From contig HF986725.1 in assembly GCA_000433175.1 (NCBI GenBank), positions 1 to 26,862 of the forward strand: 26,862 nt of DNA. Direction: 5' to 3'. Within the stretch, counting starts at the first letter, position 1. Each line of letters starts with the position of its first letter. The notes beneath the pieces are model-generated. The model worked only from the letters and a program-made list of their open reading frames with translations. It ran no database searches and was not told where the DNA came from. Positions 16,121 through 23,972 of this stretch are shown one piece after another. Both the position numbers and the translations under genes were made by a program. Source of the stretch: Prevotella sp. CAG:1058. Its GTDB lineage: Bacteria; Bacteroidota; Bacteroidia; Bacteroidales; Bacteroidaceae.

Positions 16121-16149
16121 TAATCTCGTTATATATATAAACAAGATTA
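16121..16149 (-). promoter_or_regulatory. Inverted repeat just upstream of the sigma/beta-barrel gene
   Basis: TAATCTCGTT (16121-16130) and AACAAGATTA (16140-16149) are inverse complements apart from one base that would be a G-U pair in RNA, with a nine-base TATATATAA-type centre. The repeat ends 15 bases before ATG 16105. It may be an operator, for example for autoregulation, or a leader hairpin. No TAnnTTTG element was seen in front of this gene. Confidence 0.45.
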
Positions 16150-16286
16150 CCTAAACTGCATTTTACTGCATCAAAAACACCATTATTTTGATTGATAACG
16201 ATTAAACTGACGTAATATTTTACCATGCCCATGACTGACAAAAAGGCGGAGCCATACCCTTGTTTTTCCAATACACGCAAACGGCA

Positions 16287-16354
16287 TTGCAAAAGGTTAC
16301 CTTTCGGGCGGTAAAAGGCCATGTTTTGCAATCCAAAAGGTAACCTTTTACAAA
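16287..16354. repeat. Intergenic palindromic repeat cluster, copy B
   Basis: Units TTGCAAAAGGTTACCTTT, AAAAGGCCATGTTTTGCA and CCAAAAGGTAACCTTTTAC follow one another at about 22-base intervals, matching the copies at 41-129 and 20974-21040. The gap between the sigma gene and trxA (16106-16480) otherwise holds only the inverted repeat at 16121-16149 and the trxA hairpin. Confidence 0.75.
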
Positions 16355-16424
16355 GCACTGGAAATCAAGCTGTTGCAAAAGCGGCACGAGCATGGCGGCA
16401 AAACGGCAGGCGGCATATACGCAA

Positions 16425-16456
16425 GAAGGGTCAGACTCTTACGAGCCTGACCCTTC
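16425..16456 (-). terminator. Hairpin terminator of trxA
   Basis: GAAGGGTCAG (16425-16434) pairs perfectly with CTGACCCTTC (16447-16456), with three more inner pairs. It lies 24 bases after the trxA stop on the minus strand. The following tract is short (TTG after CTTC), so efficiency is uncertain. Confidence 0.6.
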
Positions 16457-16480
16457 GTTTGACTGTTTCCTGACTTTTAA

Positions 16481-16795
16481 TTACAGCAAAGCCTCGAACT
16501 TCTCCTGGAGCTTTGCTTTTGTAGTAGCGCCTACGAACTTGTCAACAACCTGTCCGTTCTTGAAGAACAGTATTGTCGGGATGTTGCGGATGCCGAACTC
16601 CATTGCTATGTCGTCAGCCTCTTCAACGTCGCACTTGCCTACAACGAGCTTGCCGTCATACTCCTCTGCCAGTTCGCCGATGATGGGAGCGATAGCCTTG
16701 CAAGGTCCGCACCATGTAGCCCAGAAGTCTACTACCAAAGGCAAATTGCCGTTCTTAAAACTCTCAAAGTTCTCATTTGTGATTTTTACTTCCAT
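16481..16795 (-). CDS. trxA: Thioredoxin
   Basis: A 104-residue classical thioredoxin: FWATWCGPCK with the redox pair C29/C32, the buried aspartate D23, the cis-proline loop NIPT (P73) and VGATTK near the end. It lacks a signal peptide and so keeps cytoplasmic protein thiols reduced, supported by thioredoxin reductase encoded elsewhere. C55 in VVGKCDVEE is an extra cysteine also seen in many bacterial thioredoxins. The gene follows dnaE by 163 bases on the same strand, an arrangement I recall from other Bacteroidales. No consensus promoter was found in the gap, so partial readthrough from dnaE is likely. A hairpin closes it. Confidence 0.97.
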   Translation of the reverse strand: MEVKITNENFESFKNGNLPLVVDFWATWCGPCKAIAPIIGELAEEYDGKLVVGKCDVEEADDIAMEFGIRNIPTILFFKNGQVVDKFVGATTKAKLQEKFEALL

Positions 16796-16958
16796 TGTTC
16801 TCTTATTTTAGATTAATGATTATGTTATCTTATGTCGTATTACCAACAAACAGTATGCCAACAGTCGGCCAGCCAGCCAAACGGCGTTTGCCGCCCTGTC
16901 ATGTCACACTTGCGGCGGCACATTCAGCCGCACACGACAACATGCCGCACACAGCCCG

Positions 16959-19900
16959 TCAGTTTATCTTGTAGCCGAGCGCCTCGTTGCCCTTGATGTA
17001 GCTGATAAGCTCGCGGCAAACGTCAACCTTGCCCGTGCGGCTGTACAGCGTGAACGGCCTCGTAGAGTTGCCGTCGTGCACCATGAAATAAAGCTGCGTG
17101 TTACCGGGACAGTCTTTTATCACCGAAACAAGGTCTGACACGGTGGTGTCGTCTATGCTACCTGCGTCGAGTGTTATTGTCAACCGCTCTATCTGCAGGT
17201 CCTTAACGGTCTGCAGATACTGTATGTCGGTGACGCGCATCTCCATCATGTCGCTGCCGCGGAACCGCTGTACGAACTGTGCCTTGACCATTACGGTGCT
17301 GCCCTCGACCAGCATTCCCTTCCACTTGCCCCACTCTTCGCCGAAGAAAGCCAGCTCGCCCGAGCCTTCAAAGTCTTCTATCGTGACGAAGCCGCACGGC
17401 TTGCCCGTCTTCGTGAAACGGCTGCGCACCATGGTGACTATGCCTCCGAGGATTACCTCCTGCTTCTTCGAAAGTTCCTGCTTGTCGGCAAGTTCGGCGC
17501 AACGGGTGTTGCACAGGTTGTTGAGTATTACCTCGAAGTCGTCGAGCGGATGTGCGGACAGGTAGATGCCGACAAGGTCGCGCTCGCGGTTGAGCTTCTC
17601 TATGGTGCTCCATGTGTCGCCCTCGGGTATCGGCGGAGTGGCAATGTCAACTTCGGCCATGTCTCCGAAAAGCGAGTTCTGCGCCGCGTTCTTCTCCTGC
17701 TGGTAAAGGTAGCCGTACCTGACGAGCGTGTCAAGGAACGGCTCGTCTTTCGAATTGCGGCCGAAGTAGCTTTCGCGCTTAACGTTGAAGCTGTCGAATC
17801 CGCCGCTCAACACGAGACTCTCTATGCACTTGCGGTTGCAGGCGCCGAGGTTGACACGCTCAACAAGGTCGAACACGCTTTTGTAAGGACCGTTCTTCTC
17901 GCGCTCCTCTATAATGGCTTCGGCAGCCGCCGAGCCCATGCCTTTTATGGCGGCAAGACCGAAGCGGATGGCTCCCTGCTTGTTGACGCTGAACTTCTGG
18001 CGGCTCTCGTTAACGTCGGGACCAAGCGTCTTTATGCCCATGGCCTTGCATTCGTCCATGAGCTTGGTTATTTCAGTTATGTTAGTGAAGTTGCGGCTCA
18101 TGTTGGCTGCCATGTATTCGGCCGGATAATGCGCCTTGAGGTACGCCGTCTGGTAAGCCACCCACGAGTAACACGTGGCGTGACTCTTGTTGAAAGCGTA
18201 GCTGGCAAACTTCTTCCAGTCTTCCCATATCTTGTGGAGCACCTCGTGCTTGTAGCCATTCTTCTCGCCTCCCTCATAGAAGAGGCCCTCCAGGTGGTTC
18301 ATCTTCTCGATGAGCTTCTTACCCATCGCCTTACGCAGGGTATCGCTCTGGCCTCGCGTGAAGCCTGCAAGCTGGCGGCTGAGGAGCATGACCTGCTCCT
18401 GGTATACGGTGATTCCGTAAGTGTCCTTGAGGTATTTCTCCATGCAAGGGATGTCGTACTTTATCTTGGACGGGTCGCGCTTGCGCTCGATGAACTCAGG
18501 TATGTAGTCCATAGGGCCCGGACGGTAGAGGGCGTTCATGGCTATGAGGTCCTCGAATACGGTAGGATGCAGCTCGCGAAGGTACTTCTGCATGCCGGCA
18601 GACTCGAACTGGAACGTGCCTATGGTGCGGCCTTCGCTGTACAGCTTGTACGTATCGGGGTCGTCTATCGGTATGGTGTCAAGGTCGATAACCTTGCCTG
18701 TCGTCAGGCGGATGTTCTCCACCGCCTCCTTCAGGATTGACAAAGTCTTCAGTCCGAGGAAGTCCATCTTGATAAGACCGGTCTCCTCGATAACACTGCC
18801 TTCATACTGCGTGCAGAGCAACTTGTTGCCGGTCTCCTTGTCGTCGGCTGTAGATACGGGCACCCAGTCGCTTATAGGGTCGCGGCAAATGATTGTTCCG
18901 CAGGCGTGGATGCCGGTGTTGCGCACGTTGCCTTCAAGCATCTTGGCGTACTCAATGGTCTCGCGCAAGCGCGGGTCGGGCGATGCCTCGGCCTCGCGGA
19001 GCTCCTTCACGCACTTGATGGCATTGGTGAGGTTCATCTTCAAGCCGTCGGGCAGGCGGTCGGGAATGGCCTTGCAGAGGCGGTTGGACTCGTCAAGGGG
19101 CAACTTCTCTACACGTGCCACGTCCTTGATGGCCAGCTTGGTGGCCATGGTGCCGTATGTAATAATGTGCGCCACCTTGTCGGCGCCGTACTTCTCGGTC
19201 ACCCATTCGAGCACCTTGCCGCGTCCGTCGTCGTCGAAGTCGGTATCGATATCGGGCAGGGAGATACGGTCAGGGTTGAGGAAACGCTCGAACAGCAGGT
19301 CGTATTTTATAGGGTCTATCTTGGTGATGCCAAGGCAATAGGCGACCACGGAACCTGCGGCGCTGCCACGTCCCGGACCCACCATGACGCCCAACTGGTC
19401 GCGGGCGGAGTTGATGAAGTCCTGCACGATGAGGAAGTAGCCGGGGAAACCCATGGTCTTCATTATGTAAAGCTCGAACTTGACGCGCTCTGCCACCTCG
19501 TCGGGAAGCGGGTCGCCGTAAAGCTTCCGGGCTCCTTCGTATGCAAGCTTGGCCAGATAGTCGGCCTCGAACTTTATGCGGTATATCTTGTCATAGCCTC
19601 CGAGCTTCTTTATCTTCTTCTCGCCGTCCTCGCGCGAGAGCACCACGTTGCCGTTCTCGTCCTGCGTGAACTCGTCGTAAAGCTGCTCTTCGGTGAAGCG
19701 CTTGCGGTATTCTTCCTCCGTGCCGAACTCTTCGGGAATGGGGAAGAAAGGCATGATGGGGGCATGGTCGATGCTGTATGTCTCGACCTTGTCGAGCACT
19801 TCGCAGGTGTTGGCAAGGGCTTCGGGCACGTCGGCGAACACCTCGTTCATTTCGGCCTGCGTCTTAAACCACTCCTGCTTGGAGTAAAGCATACGGTTAG

Positions 19901-20663
19901 GGTCGTCAAGGTCCTTGTTGGTAGACAAGCAGAGAAGACGGTCGTGAGCCTCGGCGTTCTCCTCGTCGACAAAGTGGCAGTCGTTGGTACATACCAGCTT
20001 GACGCCGTATTTGCGTGCGAACTCCATCAGCACTTTGTTGGCCTTTTGCTGCAAGGGGAAAGTTTCGCGGTTGGCGCGGATGCGCGGGTCCTTCACTTCG
20101 TGCCGCTGCAACTCGAGGTAATAGTCGTCGCCGAAAACGCGCTTGTACCACTGCAGGGCCTCCTCGGCACCCTCAATGTCGCCCTTGAGTATCTTGGCAG
20201 GCACCTCGCCGGCTATGCACGCCGAGCAGACAATAAGTCCCTCGTGGTACGCCTCGAGGTCGGCGCGGTCGGTACGCGGACGCATGTAGAAGCCGTCTAC
20301 CCATGCACGGCTGACAAGCTTGATAAGATTCTTGTAGCCCTTGTAGTTCTTTGCCAATACTATAAGGTGGTAACCGCCCTGGTCGCCTTTCTCCTTAACC
20401 TTGTCGGCCTTGGTGCGGCGTGCAACGTACATCTCGCATCCGAGTATGGGCTTGAACTCAGGCTTGCCCTGTTCCTTCAATTCGCCGTTCTTCTTCTTGC
20501 AGTAGTTGAAGAACTCCTTGATGCCCATCATGTTGCCGTGGTCGGTCACAGCCATGCCGCGCATGCCGTCGGCTATGGCCTTATCGACAAGCCGCTTGAC
20601 GCTTGCCTGGCCGTCGAGAATGCTATAATATGTATGTACGTGTAGATGAACGAAATCTTGCAT
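16959..20663 (-). CDS. dnaE: DNA polymerase III alpha subunit
   Basis: Replicative polymerase, 1234 residues, DnaE type. An N-terminal PHP domain begins VHLHVHTYYSILDGQA (5-20) with TDHGNM at 40-45. The polymerase core has GPGRGSAAGS (429-438) and the catalytic aspartate block PDIDTDFDDDGR (470-481). It continues through TGIHACGTIICRD, YRPGPMDYIPEFI and YQEQVMLLSRQLAGFTRGQS. A helix-hairpin-helix (AAIKGMGSAAAEAI) and an OB fold (VILGGIVTMVRSRF, FVTIEDFEGSGELAFF) follow, then a C-terminal tau-binding region. A charged insertion near 310-370 is what I expect in Bacteroidota. Start ATG 20663 is preceded by AGAGG and by a consensus promoter. It is upstream of trxA on the same strand. Confidence 0.98.
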   Translation of the reverse strand: MQDFVHLHVHTYYSILDGQASVKRLVDKAIADGMRGMAVTDHGNMMGIKEFFNYCKKKNGELKEQGKPEFKPILGCEMYVARRTKADKVKEKGDQGGYHLIVLAKNYKGYKNLIKLVSRAWVDGFYMRPRTDRADLEAYHEGLIVCSACIAGEVPAKILKGDIEGAEEALQWYKRVFGDDYYLELQRHEVKDPRIRANRETFPLQQKANKVLMEFARKYGVKLVCTNDCHFVDEENAEAHDRLLCLSTNKDLDDPNRMLYSKQEWFKTQAEMNEVFADVPEALANTCEVLDKVETYSIDHAPIMPFFPIPEEFGTEEEYRKRFTEEQLYDEFTQDENGNVVLSREDGEKKIKKLGGYDKIYRIKFEADYLAKLAYEGARKLYGDPLPDEVAERVKFELYIMKTMGFPGYFLIVQDFINSARDQLGVMVGPGRGSAAGSVVAYCLGITKIDPIKYDLLFERFLNPDRISLPDIDTDFDDDGRGKVLEWVTEKYGADKVAHIITYGTMATKLAIKDVARVEKLPLDESNRLCKAIPDRLPDGLKMNLTNAIKCVKELREAEASPDPRLRETIEYAKMLEGNVRNTGIHACGTIICRDPISDWVPVSTADDKETGNKLLCTQYEGSVIEETGLIKMDFLGLKTLSILKEAVENIRLTTGKVIDLDTIPIDDPDTYKLYSEGRTIGTFQFESAGMQKYLRELHPTVFEDLIAMNALYRPGPMDYIPEFIERKRDPSKIKYDIPCMEKYLKDTYGITVYQEQVMLLSRQLAGFTRGQSDTLRKAMGKKLIEKMNHLEGLFYEGGEKNGYKHEVLHKIWEDWKKFASYAFNKSHATCYSWVAYQTAYLKAHYPAEYMAANMSRNFTNITEITKLMDECKAMGIKTLGPDVNESRQKFSVNKQGAIRFGLAAIKGMGSAAAEAIIEEREKNGPYKSVFDLVERVNLGACNRKCIESLVLSGGFDSFNVKRESYFGRNSKDEPFLDTLVRYGYLYQQEKNAAQNSLFGDMAEVDIATPPIPEGDTWSTIEKLNRERDLVGIYLSAHPLDDFEVILNNLCNTRCAELADKQELSKKQEVILGGIVTMVRSRFTKTGKPCGFVTIEDFEGSGELAFFGEEWGKWKGMLVEGSTVMVKAQFVQRFRGSDMMEMRVTDIQYLQTVKDLQIERLTITLDAGSIDDTTVSDLVSVIKDCPGNTQLYFMVHDGNSTRPFTLYSRTGKVDVCRELISYIKGNEALGYKIN

Positions 20664-20695
20664 GCTTCCTCTTCAAAGTATTTCACTTGGAGCGT

Positions 20696-20727
20696 CAAAG
20701 TTAAGGCGAAAAAACGAGACTGCCAAA
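20696..20727 (-). promoter_or_regulatory. Consensus Bacteroidota promoter of dnaE
   Basis: Minus strand TTTG (20724-20727), 20 bases, then TAACTTTG (20696-20703), with the ATG 32 bases further. Spacing and -7 sequence are identical to the psd promoter at 21908-21939. Confidence 0.75.
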
Positions 20728-20973
20728 ATATTAGTGTGAAAAAATTGTTCCATAGACGGAGAGCTGCCGTCAAAGCGTTGTATGACAAGAGGTTCGTAGT
20801 TGTTAAGTTTTCTTAACTGCGATAGACTTAACGCTTCGTGGATGCCGTCGGCGGCCGGGAACAGTACTGCTTGCGGGAAAAACCGCAAAAATCAGACATA
20901 AACGTAAACCTCTGACACACACGGTGTTACATAATTTGCAAAACAATTAAAGTGAAATATGCCGCAAACATCA

Positions 20974-21040
20974 TCGCAAAAGGTTACCTTTCAGGGTGTA
21001 AAAGGCCGCTTTTTGCCATGTAATATGCCGCTTTTTGCAA
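20974..21040. repeat. Intergenic palindromic repeat cluster, copy C
   Basis: CGCAAAAGGTTACCTTTCAG, then GTAAAAGGCCGCTTTTTGC and ATGCCGCTTTTTGCAAGCG, the same family as 41-129 and 16287-16354. The surrounding spacer (20728-21291) shows two small hairpins, GTTAAG/CTTAAC at 20802-20817 and TTGCGG/CCGCAA at 20871-20888, and no gene I can support. Confidence 0.7.
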
Positions 21041-21291
21041 GCGCAAACGGCACGAAACGACACACCTATTCAAGCGAACGGCGTACACGAACACACAAGC
21101 AGCAGTCTTTCGCAGCATAAAACGGCTCGCCTGCGGCACGGCATCAACCTTGGCGGAGTCTATTTCACGGAAAACGTTTGTAAAAGTTTCGGAATGCCGG
21201 AGGCAAAGGAAACGATGGAAAGTTTTCACAATAAGGCAGTCAGCCACGGCTGCCTATGGCGTCAAACAGCCGTCAGACGACCACATGACGA

Positions 21292-21768
21292 TCAGTATTT
21301 GTCGAGTATTTTCTTGATTTTCTCACGGCGTTTCTTTTGCTTTTGCTTCTTAAAGTTCAACGACTCAAAGAAGTCGAAGCCGCCTATCAGGCTATTGTTC
21401 CTGGGCAGGTTGTACTTGTCGAACTTCTTGTCCTTCGTACTGAAACCCAACTTCGGCCTGTGGCCGATTATCACGACCTCGTCAAGGCTGCGCCCGTTGG
21501 GCAGCATCCAGATGGAGTCGGTCATCTCGCTACGCTCGAGCGTAAGGCTTTCATACCCCTGGCGCACAAGCGTGACGCTGTTGAATGCGCCATCGATGAC
21601 GAAACGCCCGCGCATGTCGGTCCTGACAACTCCCTTGGGATTGATGTAGACCGCCACGCCGGCCACCTGGCGCCGGGTCTCCATATCAAGGACAACGGCG
21701 GAAAACTGGGCTTCGCACTCGACGGCGACCAACATCACTAAAAACGATATGTACAGGAAACGGGCCAT
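21292..21768 (-). CDS. Secreted carboxypeptidase-regulatory-like domain protein
   Basis: A 158-residue exported protein. ATG 21768 gives a clean signal peptide (MARFLYISFLVML..., cut after CEA, leaving QFS); the longer frame starts with TTG. Residues 21-100 form a CarboxypepD_reg-like beta-sandwich: FSAVVLDMETRRQVAGVAVY, then GVVRTDMRGRFVI, VTLVRQGYESLTL and the plug-like end RSLDEVVIIGHRP. This is the N-terminal module found on TonB-dependent receptors, but here no barrel follows. Instead there is a very basic tail (KKQKQKKRREKIKKILDKY). It may be a stand-alone family or a remnant of a larger receptor. It is divergent from psd and has its own TAnnTTTG element. Confidence 0.8.
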   Translation of the reverse strand: MARFLYISFLVMLVAVECEAQFSAVVLDMETRRQVAGVAVYINPKGVVRTDMRGRFVIDGAFNSVTLVRQGYESLTLERSEMTDSIWMLPNGRSLDEVVIIGHRPKLGFSTKDKKFDKYNLPRNNSLIGGFDFFESLNFKKQKQKKRREKIKKILDKY

Positions 21769-21785
21769 ACAGAAAATATATGGCA

Positions 21786-21793
21786 CAAATGTA
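21786..21793 (-). promoter_or_regulatory. Putative -7 element of the carboxypeptidase-regulatory-like gene
   Basis: Minus strand TACATTTG matches TAnnTTTG and ends 17 bases before ATG 21768, giving a short leader. The upstream TTTG is not recognisable. Confidence 0.5.
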
Positions 21794-21907
21794 ATCAATA
21801 ATATCCATTATTGGAATAAGTTTAAACATGTTTTCATATTGTTTCAAACAGAGTAACACGAAATGCCCATGTTTACCACGCAAAGCGTAAAAGAATAAGA
21901 TGAAAAA

Positions 21908-21939
21908 TTTGGGTAATAAATAAAAAAGGAGTAACTTTG
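21908..21939 (+). promoter_or_regulatory. Consensus Bacteroidota promoter of the psd operon
   Basis: TTTG (21908-21911), 20 bases, then TAACTTTG (21932-21939), with the psd ATG 28 bases downstream. Both elements and the spacing fit the Bacteroidota housekeeping sigma factor consensus. Confidence 0.8.
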
Positions 21940-21967
21940 CACAAATTTTTGTACGTCAACAATTACT

Positions 21968-22657
21968 ATGGGAAGAAGAATAAGAAAACTCAAGAACGTC
22001 AGGCTACACCGCGAAGGCACGGACACGCTGGTCTACGGACTGGTGGCCATCGTCGCCATAGCGATGATACTTTGGGTCTATGTGGACTGCAAAGCATTCT
22101 TTTGGGCGTTCATTGTAGTTTTCGGAACGATATACGCGATTGTCGTCAACTTCTTCCGCTGCCCCAAGCGCTACTATGACGGCGACACGGAGAAGATAGT
22201 TGTCGCACCGGCCGACGGCAAGGTGGTTGTCATAGAAGAAGTCGAGGAGAACGAATACTTCCATGACAAGCGCCTGATGATAAGCATTTTCATGAGCCTG
22301 TTCAACGTACACGCCAACTGGTTCCCGGTAGACGGCAAGGTTAAGTTCGTACACCACCAGAACGGCAATTACCACAAGGCATGGCTGCCGAAGGCCAGCG
22401 AGGAGAACGAACACGCCGACATAATGCTCGAAACACCTGAAGGCGCCGAGATACTGTGCCGTCAGATAGCCGGAGCGGTGGCCCGCCGCATCGTAACCTA
22501 TGCCAAGGCTGAAGAAGACTGCTACATAGACGAACATCTGGGATTCATCAAATTCGGCTCGCGCGTCGACGTTTACCTGCCTCTCGGCACTGAAGTCTGC
22601 GTGAAGATGGGACAGAACACGACTGGCGATAAAACCGTAATAGCAAAGCTTAAATAA
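21968..22657 (+). CDS. psd: Phosphatidylserine decarboxylase, PSD-A type
   Basis: Converts phosphatidylserine to phosphatidylethanolamine at the inner membrane, using a pyruvoyl group made by self-cleavage. The 229-residue length fits the short (PSD-A) class. Two N-terminal hydrophobic segments (about 22-40 and 43-62) anchor it. Catalytic-domain landmarks are [14 protein letters not shown] (78-91), [18 protein letters not shown] (108-125) and the self-cleavage site [15 protein letters not shown], with cleavage expected between G197 and S198. The C terminus keeps the usual [15 protein letters not shown]. There is no Shine-Dalgarno before ATG 21968. It is first gene of an operon with pssA, which makes its substrate. 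Confidence 0.96.
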   Translation: MGRRIRKLKNVRLHREGTDTLVYGLVAIVAIAMILWVYVDCKAFFWAFIVVFGTIYAIVVNFFRCPKRYYDGDTEKIVVAPADGKVVVIEEVEENEYFHDKRLMISIFMSLFNVHANWFPVDGKVKFVHHQNGNYHKAWLPKASEENEHADIMLETPEGAEILCRQIAGAVARRIVTYAKAEEDCYIDEHLGFIKFGSRVDVYLPLGTEVCVKMGQNTTGDKTVIAKLK

Positions 22658-22841
22658 AGTTTGTACGGCACCAGGACACCACATGGCGGTAACGCCGGCA
22701 GGGAAAGACCGGGACAGGCGTGGGACGATGCCGGAACAAAGGATAACACCGTACACCCCGGCAAAAAGGCAACAAGGCTTTGCAACCCGAATCCGAATTA
22801 AGCGGACATTGCCAAACATAAAGACCTAACAGCCGCTAACA

Positions 22842-23549
22842 ATGATAAAAAAACACATACCCAACACCATAACATGCTGCAACCTCATATCAGGTTGCGT
22901 CGCCACGGCATTCGCTTTCAGCGGACAACTCAACCTTGCACTGCTTTTCATCGTCATAGGAGCCGTTTTCGACTTCTTCGACGGCATGAGTGCACGCCTG
23001 CTGAAGGTGTCGTCGCCCATAGGCAAAGAGCTTGACTCGCTGGCCGACGACGTAACGTTCGGCGTGGCTCCGGCTACAATGGTGTTCTTCGAACTCGGCG
23101 TGATGGACTACCCCTCATGGCTCGAACCTGCACGCGGGGTGCTTCCGTTCTTCGCATACGTCATGGCGGCGTTCTCAGCATTGCGCCTCGCCAAGTTCAA
23201 CCTGGACGAGCGCCAGGCCATGGGATTCATCGGCCTGCCCACCCCTGCCAACGCCTTGTTTTGGGGAGCGCTCACCGTTGGCGCGTGCGACTTCATCGAG
23301 TCGTCGCCCTACATGGTGTTTGCCGTGATGGCACTTGTCGTGGCAAGCAGCATTATAATGGTGTCTGAAGTGCCCATGTTCGCACTGAAGTTCAAGCACT
23401 GGGGCTGGAAGGGCAACGAGCTTAAATACATTTTCATAATAACCTGCATACCGCTGCTGCTCATTTTCAGGATATCCTCGCTGGCGGTAATCGTGGCATG
23501 GTACGTAATCCTTTCCATTTACGAAAACACAAAAAAGAATAAACGATGA
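22842..23549 (+). CDS. pssA: CDP-diacylglycerol-serine O-phosphatidyltransferase
   Basis: Makes phosphatidylserine from CDP-diacylglycerol and serine, the step before Psd. A 235-residue polytopic membrane protein with the complete CDP-alcohol phosphatidyltransferase signature D44-x2-D47-G-x2-A-R52-x8-G61-x3-D65-x3-D69 (DFFDGMSARL, then GKELDSLADD). The N terminus HIPNTITCCNLISGC is typical of the PssA subgroup rather than PgsA. It starts 184 bases after psd with no promoter visible in the gap, so the two are probably cotranscribed. Its stop overlaps the next start by four bases (ATGA). Confidence 0.94.
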   Translation: MIKKHIPNTITCCNLISGCVATAFAFSGQLNLALLFIVIGAVFDFFDGMSARLLKVSSPIGKELDSLADDVTFGVAPATMVFFELGVMDYPSWLEPARGVLPFFAYVMAAFSALRLAKFNLDERQAMGFIGLPTPANALFWGALTVGACDFIESSPYMVFAVMALVVASSIIMVSEVPMFALKFKHWGWKGNELKYIFIITCIPLLLIFRISSLAVIVAWYVILSIYENTKKNKR

Positions 23550-23833
23550 TAGCTTTCCTGCTCAACTTCATTCTGATAATAATCTTTGTTGCTTTCATCG
23601 TGGTATGCGTCGTCGCCTACCGCATATACCGCTCGTTCCATAACATAAAGAAAAAGTTTACGTCGGGCTTCAAGACAAACGCCGACAGGCAGGACAACAC
23701 ATGGCAGAACAGCGGAAGTTCGTCATGGAACAGCGACGAGACGATTATCGACAGACGCTCGCCCGACGAGGCGAACCGCAAGATTTTCTCCAAGAACGAA
23801 GGCGAATACGTAGACTTCGAAGAGGAGAAATAA
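23546..23833 (+). CDS. DUF4834-family small membrane protein
   Basis: A 95-residue protein with one N-terminal transmembrane helix (residues 3-25, IAFLLNFILIIIFVAFIVVC), a basic patch (YRIYRSFHNIKKKF) and a polar tail ending EGEYVDFEEEK. This layout matches the DUF4834 family that I recall downstream of pssA in Bacteroidales. Its ATG overlaps the pssA stop in ATGA, so translation is coupled, and a part in phosphatidylethanolamine synthesis or placement is a reasonable inference. The basic patch after the helix suggests a cytoplasmic tail. No enzymatic motif is present. Confidence 0.82.
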   Translation: MIAFLLNFILIIIFVAFIVVCVVAYRIYRSFHNIKKKFTSGFKTNADRQDNTWQNSGSSSWNSDETIIDRRSPDEANRKIFSKNEGEYVDFEEEK

Positions 23834-23910
23834 CAACCACTGACAATTTACTGACGCCACATGTAATGACGGATGTCTGCATCCGGCAGGCATTACCCAT
23901 GCACATATAC

Positions 23911-23951
23911 CAAAAAAGAGGGAAGGACACGCCTCACGGCGCATCCTTCCC
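23911..23951 (-). terminator. Intrinsic terminator of the pectate lyase gene
   Basis: GGGAAGGA (23920-23927) pairs with TCCTTCCC (23944-23951), with a further CGCC/GGCG pair inside. On the minus strand the stem is followed by TCTTTTTT, 21 bases after the lyase stop. It may also slow transcription from the psd operon, since it lies 86 bases past the DUF4834 stop. Confidence 0.85.
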
Positions 23952-23972
23952 GGATAAAAATTGTTGCATTGA

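Noticed and set aside
16062..16358. A 98-codon minus-strand frame overlapping the sigma gene start and repeat copy B
   Set aside because: It overlaps the sigma N terminus in another frame, includes the repeat, and has no ribosome site or domain.
16803..16850. A possible trxA promoter (TACTGTTTG with upstream TTTG)
   Set aside because: The -7 element has three instead of two middle bases and the spacing is off, so it was not listed.
17550..18740. A 396-codon plus-strand frame opposite dnaE
   Set aside because: Same reason: shadow of the real coding strand with no start signal or domain.
18906..20645. A 579-codon open frame on the plus strand opposite dnaE
   Set aside because: It is fully antisense to the PHP and polymerase core of dnaE, whose motifs are all intact. 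The antisense translation shows no recognisable domain and is rich in L and V, as expected from the reverse frame of a codon-biased gene.
21035..21649. A 204-codon plus-strand frame in the spacer after dnaE
   Set aside because: Its second half is antisense to the carboxypeptidase-regulatory-like gene and the first half has no recognisable feature.
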